Source: Struthio camelus
Lineage: Eukaryota; Chordata; Aves; Struthioniformes; Struthionidae
Reading direction: 5' to 3'
Assembly (NCBI RefSeq): GCF_040807025.1
Contig: NC_090964.1
Span: 11,060,214 to 11,124,213, forward strand
DNA length: 64,000 bases
Every line of letters begins with the position of its first letter. The stretch's first letter is position 1. Shown here in pieces: positions 12,531 to 24,170 of the stretch. Below the pieces are notes generated by a model. It did not search any database. It was given only the letters and a program-made list of their open reading frames with translations, and had not been told where the DNA came from. The position numbers were made by a program, and so were the translations under genes.

Positions 12531-13740
12531 ACGTCCTGCAGCAGCACAGAGCGGCCTTTTCCAAACAACCCAGCGTTCACGAGCCCGCGGGAACGCAGCG
12601 CTTCAGGGTCCTCGGGCCGGAGCCGGCAAGCGAGGCCGCGTCCAGGCGGGCAGCCTCAGAGCGGTGCCTCCGCGGCCGGCGGCCCCGTCCGTCCGTCCGC
12701 ACGGCTCACACCGAGCTGCCGGTCCTCCCTCGCGGCTCCGAGGCGGCTGCACCCGGCGTTGACGGCGCTCCGGGACTGTTCACACGCCTGCAGAAAGGCT
12801 TAGCCTCACTGATGCCGGTGTCGTTCCCGATGCAGGCACATGGAAAGACGTCTTCCGCCCCCCTGCCGGCAGGAAGGCACGAGGGCATCGCCTCCGCTTT
12901 CCCCGACGCGAGCGTCAGAAAGGCAGGGCCGCAGAGGGCCCCAAGCCGCGAGCGCGGCCGCCCGCCGCAGGGACCCCGAGGCACGAACGCCAAAGCAGCA
13001 GGGAGAAGTCTTGCTCTTGCAATGGGCTTAGAGCTGCTTCATGTTTTATTTTCTCTTGTAACTCTCCGTTCCCAACCTTGTAACTGTTAACTCTCAAAAC
13101 CTGACCTTAAGCCTTGCTAAATAGAATTTTGCTCTGTGTTACCGTAAGGGCTGTGTGATGCCGGGAACGCGTTCAATTAAGGCAAGGCAGAGCAGCACAG
13201 GGTCTCTGCGGGGCACGCGCGGGGCCAGGACGCGGTTTGCTTTGCCAGATGCCAGCTTTGGGCAAGCCGCTTCCTCCAGCAGAGCCAGGCCAGCACCTTG
13301 CAAGACCCAGTCCAGGCACACATTTGCCCCCCGGCAGACCAAAGCGAGAGCAGGGACCTCGGGGAGTTTTGCGGGGTGAGGAGCTGTTTCCAGCCCACTC
13401 AGTCTCAGGACAGAAGGTGAGGGCAACGCGGGGAAGCAGCTCCGCGCAGGGTCCGTGTCCGGCACCGAGAGCCGGGCAGCGGTGCTGCGAGCGCGAAGGA
13501 GCTGTGCAGAGTGACTCGAGCGCTGCTAGGGACAGGCAGGCTGGGCCAAGCGCCAGAGCGGGTCCCTCGCGTCGCGCAGAAGGGGCTGAGAGCCGGCCAC
13601 AGCAGACCACAGCACGGGGCCCCCCCGAGACACATCCCCTCCTGCTCCGACGTTCACCAGGAGCACCCCGCTCACCCTCTAGCCATCGAGGAACAGCAGG
13701 CGCAGGCAACGCGTAACAGTGACTTCTTGGGAGGAGGGAG
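12531..13740. other. CpG-rich region without a recognised gene
   Basis: Two CpG-rich stretches (about 12,540-13,010 and 13,140-13,720) are separated by about 120 bp of AT-rich DNA. Density is island-like, but no first exon or known protein is seen. It may be an orphan CpG island, that is an enhancer-type or non-coding-RNA promoter. Confidence 0.35.
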
Positions 13741-14080
13741 CAAGAACAGAGCAACCAGTTGCCTTGTAGACTTCAGGGAGCAGCAAAGTAATTAAGTATT
13801 GACTGAGACTGTCCTAAGCGAGCCCCAGATGCACGTTACGTTCTGCTTAACTCAATAATTACCGCATATACTATCCCTTTCCACACTCTGTCTTTATTAA
13901 GCTAAAAGGTCTGTAATTAGCTACGTGCCTTAAGTGTAAGATTTCAATTAATTCATATTATGAAATATAATTGCTTATTAGAGATAACGTTGCACATTCC
14001 ATAACACCAGAATCTCTTTGTAATATTTTAACCAAAATACAATAGTTCATGTCACAGTGGGTGAGCAGAGGTTTTATTAA
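13741..14080. promoter_or_regulatory. Strong candidate conserved non-coding element
   Basis: This is the clearest AT-rich block in the left half. It contains GTAATTAAG, CAATAATTA, CTGTAATTAG, CAATTAATTCATATTATG and ATATAATTG words within about 250 bp, flanked on the left by a CpG-rich stretch. The density of homeodomain-type cores and lack of coding frame suggest an enhancer. Cross-species alignment would decide. Confidence 0.38.
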
Positions 14081-16690
14081 TCAGACACGGGGATGCAAAA
14101 TATCCTCCACATAGCCAAAATTAAACAACAAATTGGACCACTGAGCTATGCTTTTTTCTGCCAACCCTCTCTCTGAGTCATTTTCCCTTTGAACACCAAC
14201 CAGCACAGGACACTCGAGACCCCTACAGCCACAGTCGAGCCTTCCACCATCCTGCTGGGAAGGCTTCGTCCTCTGCTGGAGTAAGGTCTCCAAACATCCA
14301 CACACGCCCACCTTCCTTCCAAGCTTATAGAAAACCAACCTTTCTAATAACAAGGGGATTTCCCAGGGACCCCCTTCAGAGCTACCTCCTGCCACTCTGT
14401 CTTCCCCCCGTCTTGCACGCAAGCAGGCCGTGCCCGCTGTGCAGGGGACAGACATGCGGACATTTGCACACGTGGATGAGGCACACGCACAGACATATTC
14501 TGTGCACGCACAAACGCCGGTGCCCACAGCTCAACGCTTCTGCGAGCCTGCAATCACTAACACAGGCCACACAAAAATAAGATCAACAGATGCCACCTCT
14601 CTAAATAGTCAAGAGATTTGCCTGCTGATGTTTTTAGAAACAAGCAAGGCTGCCAACGCTGTGGTTCCAGAATAAAGATGGGCGTTTCAGAGCATCACCT
14701 CTTCTGGGAGCACCGTGTGGCCACCAGCAGAATTCAGAAAAAGTTTGTTAGAAAACAGTCAGAAGGAGGTGAATGAAGCAGACAGCAGACATGGTTTACG
14801 CCACCCCTCCCAGCATTCATGGCGTTCAAGGAACATGATTTACAGGGAACCCTCTTCTTTGCTTAATGACACTTGCTAGTAAATCTCACCTGAACTGGTG
14901 CCTTCACATCTGTTTGCAGCCACAGACTCATTCAGCTCGGAGGGCAGCAGCTCTCACACTGGTGACCCCAGCACCATTGTCCCACCGACCGCACTGTGGC
15001 CTGGTGTGCATAAGTGTATTTAACTGATGATTTAAGATTTGATTCCATTTAATTTAGATGCTAGAAGAGCTTTATCTCAGGATTTAATATTTTATTTATG
15101 AAGGTATGGCAACACAGCATTATCAATTTAGCAGCTGTTGCTAGTTTACTCTGAGACACTGTTTAAGACAGGACAATCTGTCTCGCTGCATAATGTCAAT
15201 TCTGTGGCACTTACACAAACGCAAAATCACTACAACATTAGAAGAATACAACAGCCACGCTAGACAGTTGGAGAAATACCTTGTATGCTGCACAATAAAT
15301 TACTGACTTTACGGCACTTGATGCTGAGTTAAAATGATAAACTAAAGTTTTTATCTGCAGAAAGCTGTTTCCATGGTGTTGAAGCAGCAGATGGTCTTTC
15401 CTGAAGATAAAGGATTTCAAAGCTTTGCCAGTGCAGAAAAGAACTGCAGATTTAACATACGTATTGTAAAAATTTAAGAGGAGAGCAACTGATGGTACAA
15501 CCGGACAGTGGCTGGCACAACTCCGCATCGCAGGTGTCAGCCTTCCCCAGCCCCAGCTGCCCTGAGCAGAGCAGGAACCCACTGCACAGCACAGCGCAGT
15601 TCAGGGGTGTGTTTAAAAGGCTGGATTGACCCAGTTAGCTGTTTATCAGGGATTCCTTGATACTTATTCAGGAGGGAAATACTAACAGTCTGTTCTGGGC
15701 CCTGTTTTATGAGTCATTAATTCCTAATAAATAGAAAACTGCATGATGTGCCTTGGATATGAATAGTTTACTGTATTAGAAACAATTCACGATCTAAATT
15801 ACCAGCTATAAATCAATTTTTGAATGTTGACATATCTTTAATAATGATAAGTGAAGAATTTATGGATGCTGCTAAAGTTCACATCCAGATTTTGATTTAT
15901 GCACACGCTGAGCTCAGGTGCAGCCATCAACCCCAGGTCCAGTACCCTCTCCCAGACTTGGACATCTGAGCCTCCCCGTACCCCAGTGACTGCCTGCCCC
16001 GCATCTCCCTCCTGCCCCACAGGGCTGGAGAGCCCCATGGGCCAGGGCCGAGCAACTGCAGCAGGGGGCTGAGCTCCAACGGCTTCTGACTCCTTTGCCA
16101 GCTTCTGTCTCCTCTCACCTCCACACCGCAGACAACTGGGACAGTGAGAGATTTTTTTTCTGCGCGGTGTAAGGTAACTTCCCCTTGTCCAAAATGCACC
16201 TTTCTCGGTTTATGCTTCTCCCTGCCTCTCCAATTCTCTTGACTTCATCAGCAAACGCCTGTTCTCAGCTCCGAAGAGGGCACGCGGGTGGACAGGCGAT
16301 AGCATAGGGCTAGGTGTGATTATCTGAGCACTGGCAGAATTTAGGACGCTGAACGGGTACAGGCCTGCTGTCAAGAGCTCCCAAGCTAAACGAGAGTGGC
16401 TGGAGGAAGAAGGGATAGACTAGGACAGCGGAGAGACGAGAGAACATGACTGAACAAGGCCAACAGAGACAGAAAAATGACTCAGCCATCTGCAAGGTTG
16501 GAGATGGTCTTATTTTGAAATAGCACCATGCACAGTAGGAGCTCCACTATGAACCTCACACAAACAAGACAACCAAGCAAATAACACAGGCACAACACCC
16601 CTCTGTCAGTCTGTCTGTTGGCTCTATTCATCTGTTTATGCCTCCCTGGCGCTTTGGGACATATCTCCCTGATATGGGCTGTTATTTCCA
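14081..16690. other. Non-coding, with two AT-rich blocks
   Basis: Nothing nameable lies from 14,081 to 15,000 apart from a CA/TG-rich stretch near 14,455-14,520. AT-rich blocks at about 15,000-15,300 and 15,600-15,880 carry ATTTAATTTAG, TTTATTTATGA and GTCATTAATTCC words and resemble conserved regulatory DNA. 15,900-16,690 shows nothing specific. Confidence 0.3.
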
Positions 16691-18240
16691 TGCACACGTG
16701 CCAGGAAGGCCTTCTGGGCAGGCAAGCTGCATTTCATTTGATTTCAATTTACCGTTGGAATTAAGCAGGTGTAAAACACTATGCGAAGGGGAAAATTACC
16801 ATGTCTGTTTAGAGAGCGTAAAATAGGTACTTAACTGTTTGACCACTTAGATGGTGAGGTCCAAATCAATCTGTACCCAGTTCACGTTCTGCCACAATTA
16901 TTAAGCTGAAAATAATGCTTGTTACCAGTCAACAGTAAGCAAAAGATAACCCTCCGTGCTTGTCGCTTCTCTCCTTCAGGCTTGTCTTCCACCTTTCTCT
17001 TCCTGATTAACTTGCACTCTGGGAGCACACCTCAAAACAGCCATGACAGGCATTAGCAGGAGACACAACGCCCGGATTTTGGACTGAACGATGGATTACA
17101 AGGATGTTCGTTCTCCCCCTTTGAACACAGCAGTCTGCTACGAATCAAGCAAATCACCTGCAGTCCTCAGGGCTGCTGTGCTGTCCCATACGAGTGCCAG
17201 GAGCTGACACCCAAGCAGTGCCCCACGGCCCACCCAGAGACAGGGTCAGAGAGGCTCCCAGCCCTTTCCCTCCTGGCTTGTTCACGCGCAGGAGCACTGA
17301 GGACGGAGAAGGCCCTAACACACATTGGAGGGAGTCCCCAGCACAGGGGACAGAGAGGAAAGGGCTGTGCTTGCCAGAAGGGTTATAATCATCTCAAATA
17401 AAAATCAACCTCATAAAGCAACCTCTGCTGACCTCCCTTTACCAGATGTATCTGGCACCTGCCACCCCTTAAGCCTGCTCTTGTTCCCCCGTCAGCTCCC
17501 TAGTTGGCTCCTCTGGGGAAAAGCAAGTTAATAAGCTACCACGCTCTTGTCAATGGCCTTTCTTTTCTCTCCTGGAAGCCTGAAAGCAAAGCAGACATTG
17601 ATCTATTTTTCTCCTATACGGCAATGATCGCCTGCCATCTCGTTTGGGAAGGGTCGTATTTCTGACTGCCCCCGATGCACTCTCCCAAGAGCTTGCACTG
17701 CAGACGTGGCATGGGGAAGGCTCCCCTTGGCCTTTCCTTCCTCGACACCGAGGCAAGCAGGCGACCTCGCGGGCTTGTCATCCCTGCACATGATTCATCC
17801 CCGGCCGTGGCCATGCATGCAGGTGGGGAGTACTCAGAGGAGTTAGTCTTGCTCCCTTGAAAGCTAGTTCCAGAGGTGACCTTTCAAGAAGATCAAGAAA
17901 CCCTTGGTAGCATAAGCCCCTAGTCCAGTTGTACAGTCTCCTCAATTAAACATTACATATGCCACAAAAAGGCAAGGCAAGACACAAGGATTAGGAATTA
18001 GCTCGTTGCCATCTGTAGTGAGGGCAAGCCCAAGATCAGCACTGCTGATATCCGCACCGCTGCACCCCTGCAGGGCTGGGGCTGGGACTGGGGCTGCAGG
18101 ACCCTTTCGCTCACCTCTGGGTCAAAGCGGAGGGCCTGACCCCCCTGTGCCCATCCAGCTCTGCATTTCACCAAGTCTGGAACAGAAGCTCTGCAAGCAG
18201 AGCGCAGAGCTGTGTCTCCCGAGCCAAGGCCACGACAGCT
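16691..18240. other. Non-coding; one AT block then ordinary sequence
   Basis: An AT-rich block at about 16,720-16,930 has TTTCATTTGATTTCAATTTA and GGAATTAAG words. From about 16,930 to 18,240 no gene, repeat or site could be supported. Confidence 0.28.
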
Positions 18241-18490
18241 CCCCAGTCAGCCATAGGAACATTAATTGCTAAGCAAGCAATTAGTGGCTACAAAATATAA
18301 CCAATACAATTACACTGAGCTTTTTTCCTCTTTCTGTCCAGAGCCTTGGCACTGAACAGTTTTATAATTAGATGACAAAACTGACAGGCAGCTCCAATGA
18401 AACAGCCCGTCCTCACACTTTGCAGAGACTCCCCAAGCGTTCTGCACCAATAATTACTAATCAAGTTATTTCTTTCAGTATTAAAAAGAA
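18241..18490. promoter_or_regulatory. AT block with a palindromic homeodomain-type site
   Basis: The block contains AATTGCT, a short spacer and AAGCAATT at 18,264-18,282, arms that are reverse complements over 7 bp. TAATTACT and ATTAGTGG words lie nearby. Regulatory function is inferred from the motif arrangement only. Confidence 0.3.
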
Positions 18491-20200
18491 GTTCCACAGG
18501 TGATTTGCCCTTAATAGCATGGGGCCAGGTCTGGCAAACAGCCGCTGATCTGCAGACTCCAAAGGCCTTCTGCCGATTTTAGGCCCGTGCTCACAGACAC
18601 TCCCTGAAGCGATCCCCGTGCCCCCAGCCCGGGACCCCTGCAAGCTCTGGGCTCCGGAACGCCGCTCCTTGCCCAGACGATGCCCCACGAGGGCAGGCGC
18701 CACGGCATGACCCGCCACCCCAAGACCTGCACTGCCCAGAGCGCTCGGCCTCTCTGGTGCAGCACAACAAGAGCCCGATGTCTCACCAGAGCTGGGACCT
18801 CCGGGCCCAGTTCTGCTCTCAGAGACATCACCACCAGTCAGGATTAACTCTGCGATACTCAGAGGAGGAAAAACAGCACAAAAATTCAGCACATCTGCTC
18901 ACTTGCTCTCCAGGCAGGGCTGCCAAATGCTAGCACTTTCCCCTCCAGACATGCCTCTGCGGCACTCACCAGATTCTTTGTCCTTTCTTCCAGGCGCATG
19001 AACTAATGAGAACGATGTCATTCCATCCAGTATTCATCCATTGCAGCGCTGGCCACGGCAACTGTAGGCTCCAAAGAAACACCAAGAATGGCTCGAGTCT
19101 GCTGCTTTTCTTTTAAACCTGAAGCAGGACTTCTGCACCCAAAAGCTGGAGGTAATTTAAAAATCTAGGTGACCTTCACTTGGGTAAGTCAACTAAACTT
19201 CTTCAAAACCACTGACTGATTTGCAAGCTGTCTGTCTGACCGCTGCTACTGTTGGGCCTCTGCTACAGCTGTGCACAGGCACGGCTACTCTGCCGCAGCT
19301 TTCAAATGGTTCGCTTGACTCCAGATTTACAGCAGCATTTCTAAGCAGAATCTATCCCAGTTCCCCCTTTGCTGAATTTACAGGAGGCTGAAAATCTTCT
19401 GACAGATGAGAATGTCTTTATTTCACTACATTCAGCCTAAAGGAGAACTGAACAAAATTACAGGTTTGTTAAACAGGAACAAAACCCAGCAGTGCAGGCT
19501 AATAATAACCTCTTCAGCATTCAGCCCCCGCAGTGCAATTTCAAATTGCACTGAAGGCCAGTCACAGTATTGAACATTTTTATTAAACGTCTACTGCCAT
19601 TAAAAATGTTACCTGCAATATCACACATGTCACAGCAGACTCGAGTGGTCCTGCGTCCCCGGAGTTAGGGACCTGCCACCTCTGCACACAGGCCCCGCTT
19701 AGGAAGCGCAGCCTGATAACAGACAGTGCTCGGTGTCTCCCGGCTGTTTGCAAACTCTCAGCGTGCACGTGAACATTGTTCCCCTTTCCCTGGTGCCGTT
19801 TCTCTCCAAAACTAAACTGCAGGATAGTTTGAACAGGGGAAAAACCCAATCTCGGCTGAAAAGGCTACAGAACAACTATCACCCTCCATGCTGCAGCAAA
19901 GAGCCCTGCAGGCCTCGGGCAGCCCCCGGCGCACAGAGGTGGCAGGTCACAAACCCGACCACGTCCGCCCGGCTGCCCTGCCGGCGAGCCGCGCGCCCGC
20001 CCGGCCCCCACCTTCGCAGCTGACACCCCTTCCCCGACCACGTTTCACTCCAGATGTTTACACTGATGTTGCTGTCTGTGTCCTTGTTCAGTGGCACTAT
20101 AATGATGTCATCCATCTGTGTTTTCTAAGACTACTTGGAAAAAAAGCCCAAGAGTCTGTTATTTGTCATTATAATACAGACCTGAAGAACAGCTGAATAA
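18491..20200. other. Non-coding, with a perfect 23-bp palindrome
   Basis: 18,491-19,380 shows nothing specific. An AT-rich block at about 19,380-19,620 includes the perfect palindrome described separately at 19,531-19,553. Another block at about 20,040-20,190 has a CRE/AP-1-like ATGATGTCAT word. No coding exon is supported. Confidence 0.3.
19531..19553. repeat. Perfect 11-bp inverted repeat around one base
   Basis: CAGTGCAATTT, a single C, then AAATTGCACTG: the arms are exact reverse complements over 11 bp. This is much longer than expected by chance in a stretch of this size and is a candidate for symmetric protein binding. The RNA hairpin would have too small a loop to fold fully. Confidence 0.7.
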
Positions 20201-22500
20201 ACCACTGATATTGAACAAACAAACAAACAAAAACCCAATAATGGCTCCTATCGAGCCGAGAACCGAAGCTGATGGATGACCTGTAGCAACACGGGAGAAT
20301 TATTTGTGAATTGCTATTGATTTCCAAAATCAAAATGTAAATTTTGCCTCACAATTGAAGTATTAGGGGAAGTTTTTGCTTTTAGAAAGGCTTTTCTCTC
20401 CCTGCAAGGTTTTGTGATGGAAACGACATTCACTCCAGCCAAGTCTGTGTTACACTGACCGGTGCAGAGGAAGTTGGTTAAACTCTGGATCCCAGACCTG
20501 GGGTCTGGCCTGGAGCTGAACATCTCGTGGAGTCCTTAGAGTCCTCCTAGCAGCTGAAATGCTGACGCAGAGCGTCCTAGAGAGCCGGGTGCAACGCGGG
20601 ACGAGGGCCTGAAGGCCTGGCACAGCATCTGAGCAAGCCCTGCAAGCCACCGCTGTCCCCGCAGCCCACAGACAGCACGAGCGCTCCTGCCCCCTCCTCG
20701 GATCAGGGCTGGCAGGAAGGTGCCAGGCCCTTGCTGCATTTCGGTACCGGCTAGACACCTGCACCCCTGCTGCTTGGCAGGATGTAGATGCTCTGCTCTG
20801 CACACAGGTGGCAAACATCTCCCCGCTTCCTCTGGACCCTGCAGCAAGGCAGCCCTCGCACCCTTCATCGGACCGCGGCTCTCTGCAGGCGGGAAGGACG
20901 ATAGTCTGGTGGCTTATTACGGTGGGTACCTGGATGTTATTTCTGCCTCTCTTCCTAGGATCCAGACAGCTGCTTTGGAAGTCATTTCTGTAATCAATCT
21001 GCTCTAAACTACTCCAAAGCTGGTCAGGATTTTTAAAATCACTGTCGAAACCAAGGCACCTAAAACTGTACTTTAGACCTAAGTAGGTGCCCACCGAGAT
21101 TTCAAGCACCTGCCACTCTGCAATGGCCCAGTGTGTGTCCCTGGCCCACAGCTTCACCCAGACAACAGCCCACGTCTGCAAGCAGTGAGCTCTGGAGTGG
21201 CCACCTCCAAGCCCAGCGCAGCATTGAGGCACGAGCGAATGTCACCGCGACACCTAACTCCGGAGTGCTCTCTCCCCGAGCTGTTCCGTGTCATTAGCAG
21301 AACATCTGCCACACTGCAAACAATGCAGAGTTTTCAGCATTTCTCCCACCACTTATCACTAATAGCATTAGTCTTACTTCTATGAACAGAGCCTGCAGCA
21401 GAAGTCCAAAGCCTGCTAATGTCTGGCAATCTGCAAACCTCAGAAACAACCCCTCTCTGTCCCAGCACAGAAGAGCCACTGGGGCCACTGAGAGCACCTG
21501 CCTGGCTCTGCAGAAAGGGCAGCCCAGGACAGTAGCTCACACATCAGCAAAAGCTCGTGATATCTGCCATTTGTGCGTGCACTTCCCTGTTTCCAGCAGC
21601 TCAGCATTCACACAGTCCGCCTACGTCCCCAGCCTTTTATCATTATCTAACCCATGACAAACCTATTACAATTCTAAAGATTGGAATTACTGTGATCCCA
21701 GGGAGATGCCCAGGAACTGGCCCAGAGATACAGCAGTGTTTCGTACAAGGCAGCAATAAATTACTGAAGGTCACCTATGATTTATCACTGCCTCAGATTC
21801 CAGACAGTGACACCGCTTCACCCAGGGAAGCAGCCGCTTGGGTGCTGGAGCATCTGCTCTGGTTGAGCCTCTTACAGTGATGCTTTTGCCTATTTTATTG
21901 GATTGGCAGAATCCCCCCTCCCCAGGAGGATAACGGCAGCATGTTCAAGTGAAGCCTTTGCCATATGACACTGATGATTTACATCCCATTCGCTGTGCAC
22001 AACCGCACTCGCAATTGCAAAGCCACCATTCGGGGAAGAGGACGAACTCCAGAACCCATAGGCAGCTCCCACGCAGCAAGGGCTCTGCTCCCTCAGCCGC
22101 CCTGCGGCTGTCCCAGGCCTGCCCGGTGCAGTGAGAGACGTCCGCCCGCCTGGGGCGAGCAGCTCGCAGGCTGCCCCAAGGCGAGCCCTGCCTGCAGCGA
22201 GCGCAGGCGGAGCACGGAGGCAGCCGGGGCAGCCACCAGGGCTGGTCACAGCCTCTGCAACAGGCGCGACCCCGCACTGCCGACCACGCCACCGACGCTC
22301 CCAGGGCCCTTGCGCAGGCAGTGCTGCAGGGGTGTTAGACGCCCCGATGGGCGCTTCTGCGACCTGCATCTCTTTGGTCCCTGCTGCTCACCCCGCATCC
22401 TGCCTCACCGAGAGGCTGGGAGAGTCCCAACAGCCAGGGAGGCGTCAAGGGCACAGACCAGCGCCCTGCAGAAAGACCCTGCCAGGCCATGCTGACAACT
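20201..22500. other. Non-coding; short CAAA microsatellite
   Basis: A short CAAA repeat lies at about 20,212-20,232. From there to 22,500 the sequence alternates GC-richer and neutral stretches, with a small AT block around 21,290-21,390. No gene, mobile element or RNA gene was recognised. Confidence 0.28.
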
Positions 22501-24170
22501 GCAACCTCTAACTTTCATGAGCCGGAAAAATAATTACCAGCAACTTCTGGAAGTAAGTAAATAAATAGTTGGAGAGCTGAGCTGTTTGAATTATTAATGG
22601 TCAGCTCAACTGTTCAGACACTTCGGTCATTACTGCCAAGAATATTTGATGCAAATAAAACCCTTTGCCTATCGTGCTGCCGAGAGAAGGAATCCAACAT
22701 GTATATTAAACCAGCTGCCTTTAGGTGCAGAGAAATTATTTGAAAAATGAGCTCAGAAGCTGGTGAATCCCTCAACACATCCATAGCACAGGCTGGATCA
22801 TTATCACCAGAACAGGACAATTACACGTGCAAAGAAGGGAGCTGTGCCTGGGGCCGGGGACAGCTGGGACACCCGTGGGACCCAGGGAAATTAAGAACTG
22901 CTCAAATATACTTTTGCAAGAGCAAGGAACGGAGGAAACATTGCTCCAGGACAGATAAGTGCTCCTAGCTGGGACAGAGGCTAGACAACAGCACATCAGC
23001 TGCATGAAGTCTGCCCAGCCAGGGCTTCAGGCCCAGGAGAGCTGCAGGAAGACACAAGACACGTACCTAGCTTCGGCCCTGTGATTGCCCAGACTCGGTC
23101 GCAGCAGAGATGAGAGTTTGCCACGCTTGCAAACATGTCAGAAACGGCTGCAGGTGCCAGGCACTGCCAGAGAGATAAGACTGCTCAGCAGCACACTGTG
23201 TTTTCATCTTCAAAGAGCTTTAAGATGTTAAGAAATTAAAAGCAGCTCTGCCTGGGCACAGCTTTTGTCCCAGTGTGAAGGTCTCAGGCACCAAGCTGGC
23301 ATCTCGGAGACGCACTGCCGGAGCCTGTCTCCCCGCCCGAGCCGCGCTGATTAGGAGCAATTAGACTAGGAGCAATTAGACGAGGGGGCAGTGAAACCCC
23401 AAAGAGAGCGGCTGCTTTTGACGACAGGCGCTCAGCAGGGCACCTGCTGCAGAGCCAGCAGAAGGGCTGAAGTGGCACTTGTACAAGTGCAGCTTAATGC
23501 CGCTGGAAACTCCACCCTCGCTGCACAGAGAGCAAGGACAGACTGCTCTTAACCAGCCCTCCCTCTGCCGTCACCCATTTAATTGGGGAGGGGAGACATC
23601 ACCAAGGCCAGGGCTACCCCGGCCTTGAAAAGCATATCTTTTTTCTGCAAACAATCTTCCAGCCCTCGAAACTACTGGCCTGCAGCACAGCCAGTAGTGG
23701 CCCTGTGAGACCGTCGACAGCAAGTCTCAGGTTCTCAGGACCCCTCAGGTACAAGTGCCACATGCCAAAAACACAGAGGGCAGAGCCATGGAGGCTCCCG
23801 CGAGGCACGGCTGAGCCCGTCAGCTGGAGCCAGCTGAGCAGACCCCATCCCCTGAGGTCTCGGCAAGCGTCACAGGTCACTGCTGGCAGCGCTCCCGCAA
23901 CGTCCGCAGTGTGCCGTCCAACTGGCCCAGAAACAGGAGCAGGGTCTGTCCCACCACAGCAGCCTGCTCCCGCACCTGCCAGAGTCCCGCAGAGCCCTCT
24001 GCCAGGCCCCGAGCCGCGGCCACCCTGCCTGGCCCCTTCACGCACCCCTGCGCCACGGGCAGCGCGCGGGCCGGTCCCTCTCTTCCTCATATGCGTGATG
24101 GAGACCGACAATCTTCCAGTGCCGGCAGCGCCTGGCCTGTTCCTCACGGCTGGCTGGTGGCAGCGGCTGC
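22501..24170. other. AT block, then ordinary sequence with a short tandem duplication
   Basis: The block at about 22,500-22,750 holds AATAATTACC, TAAATAAATAG and GAATTATTAATGG words and looks regulatory. At 23,351-23,381 the 15-bp word TAGGAGCAATTAGAC is present twice in tandem, doubling a CAATTA core. The rest has no supported gene. Confidence 0.3.
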
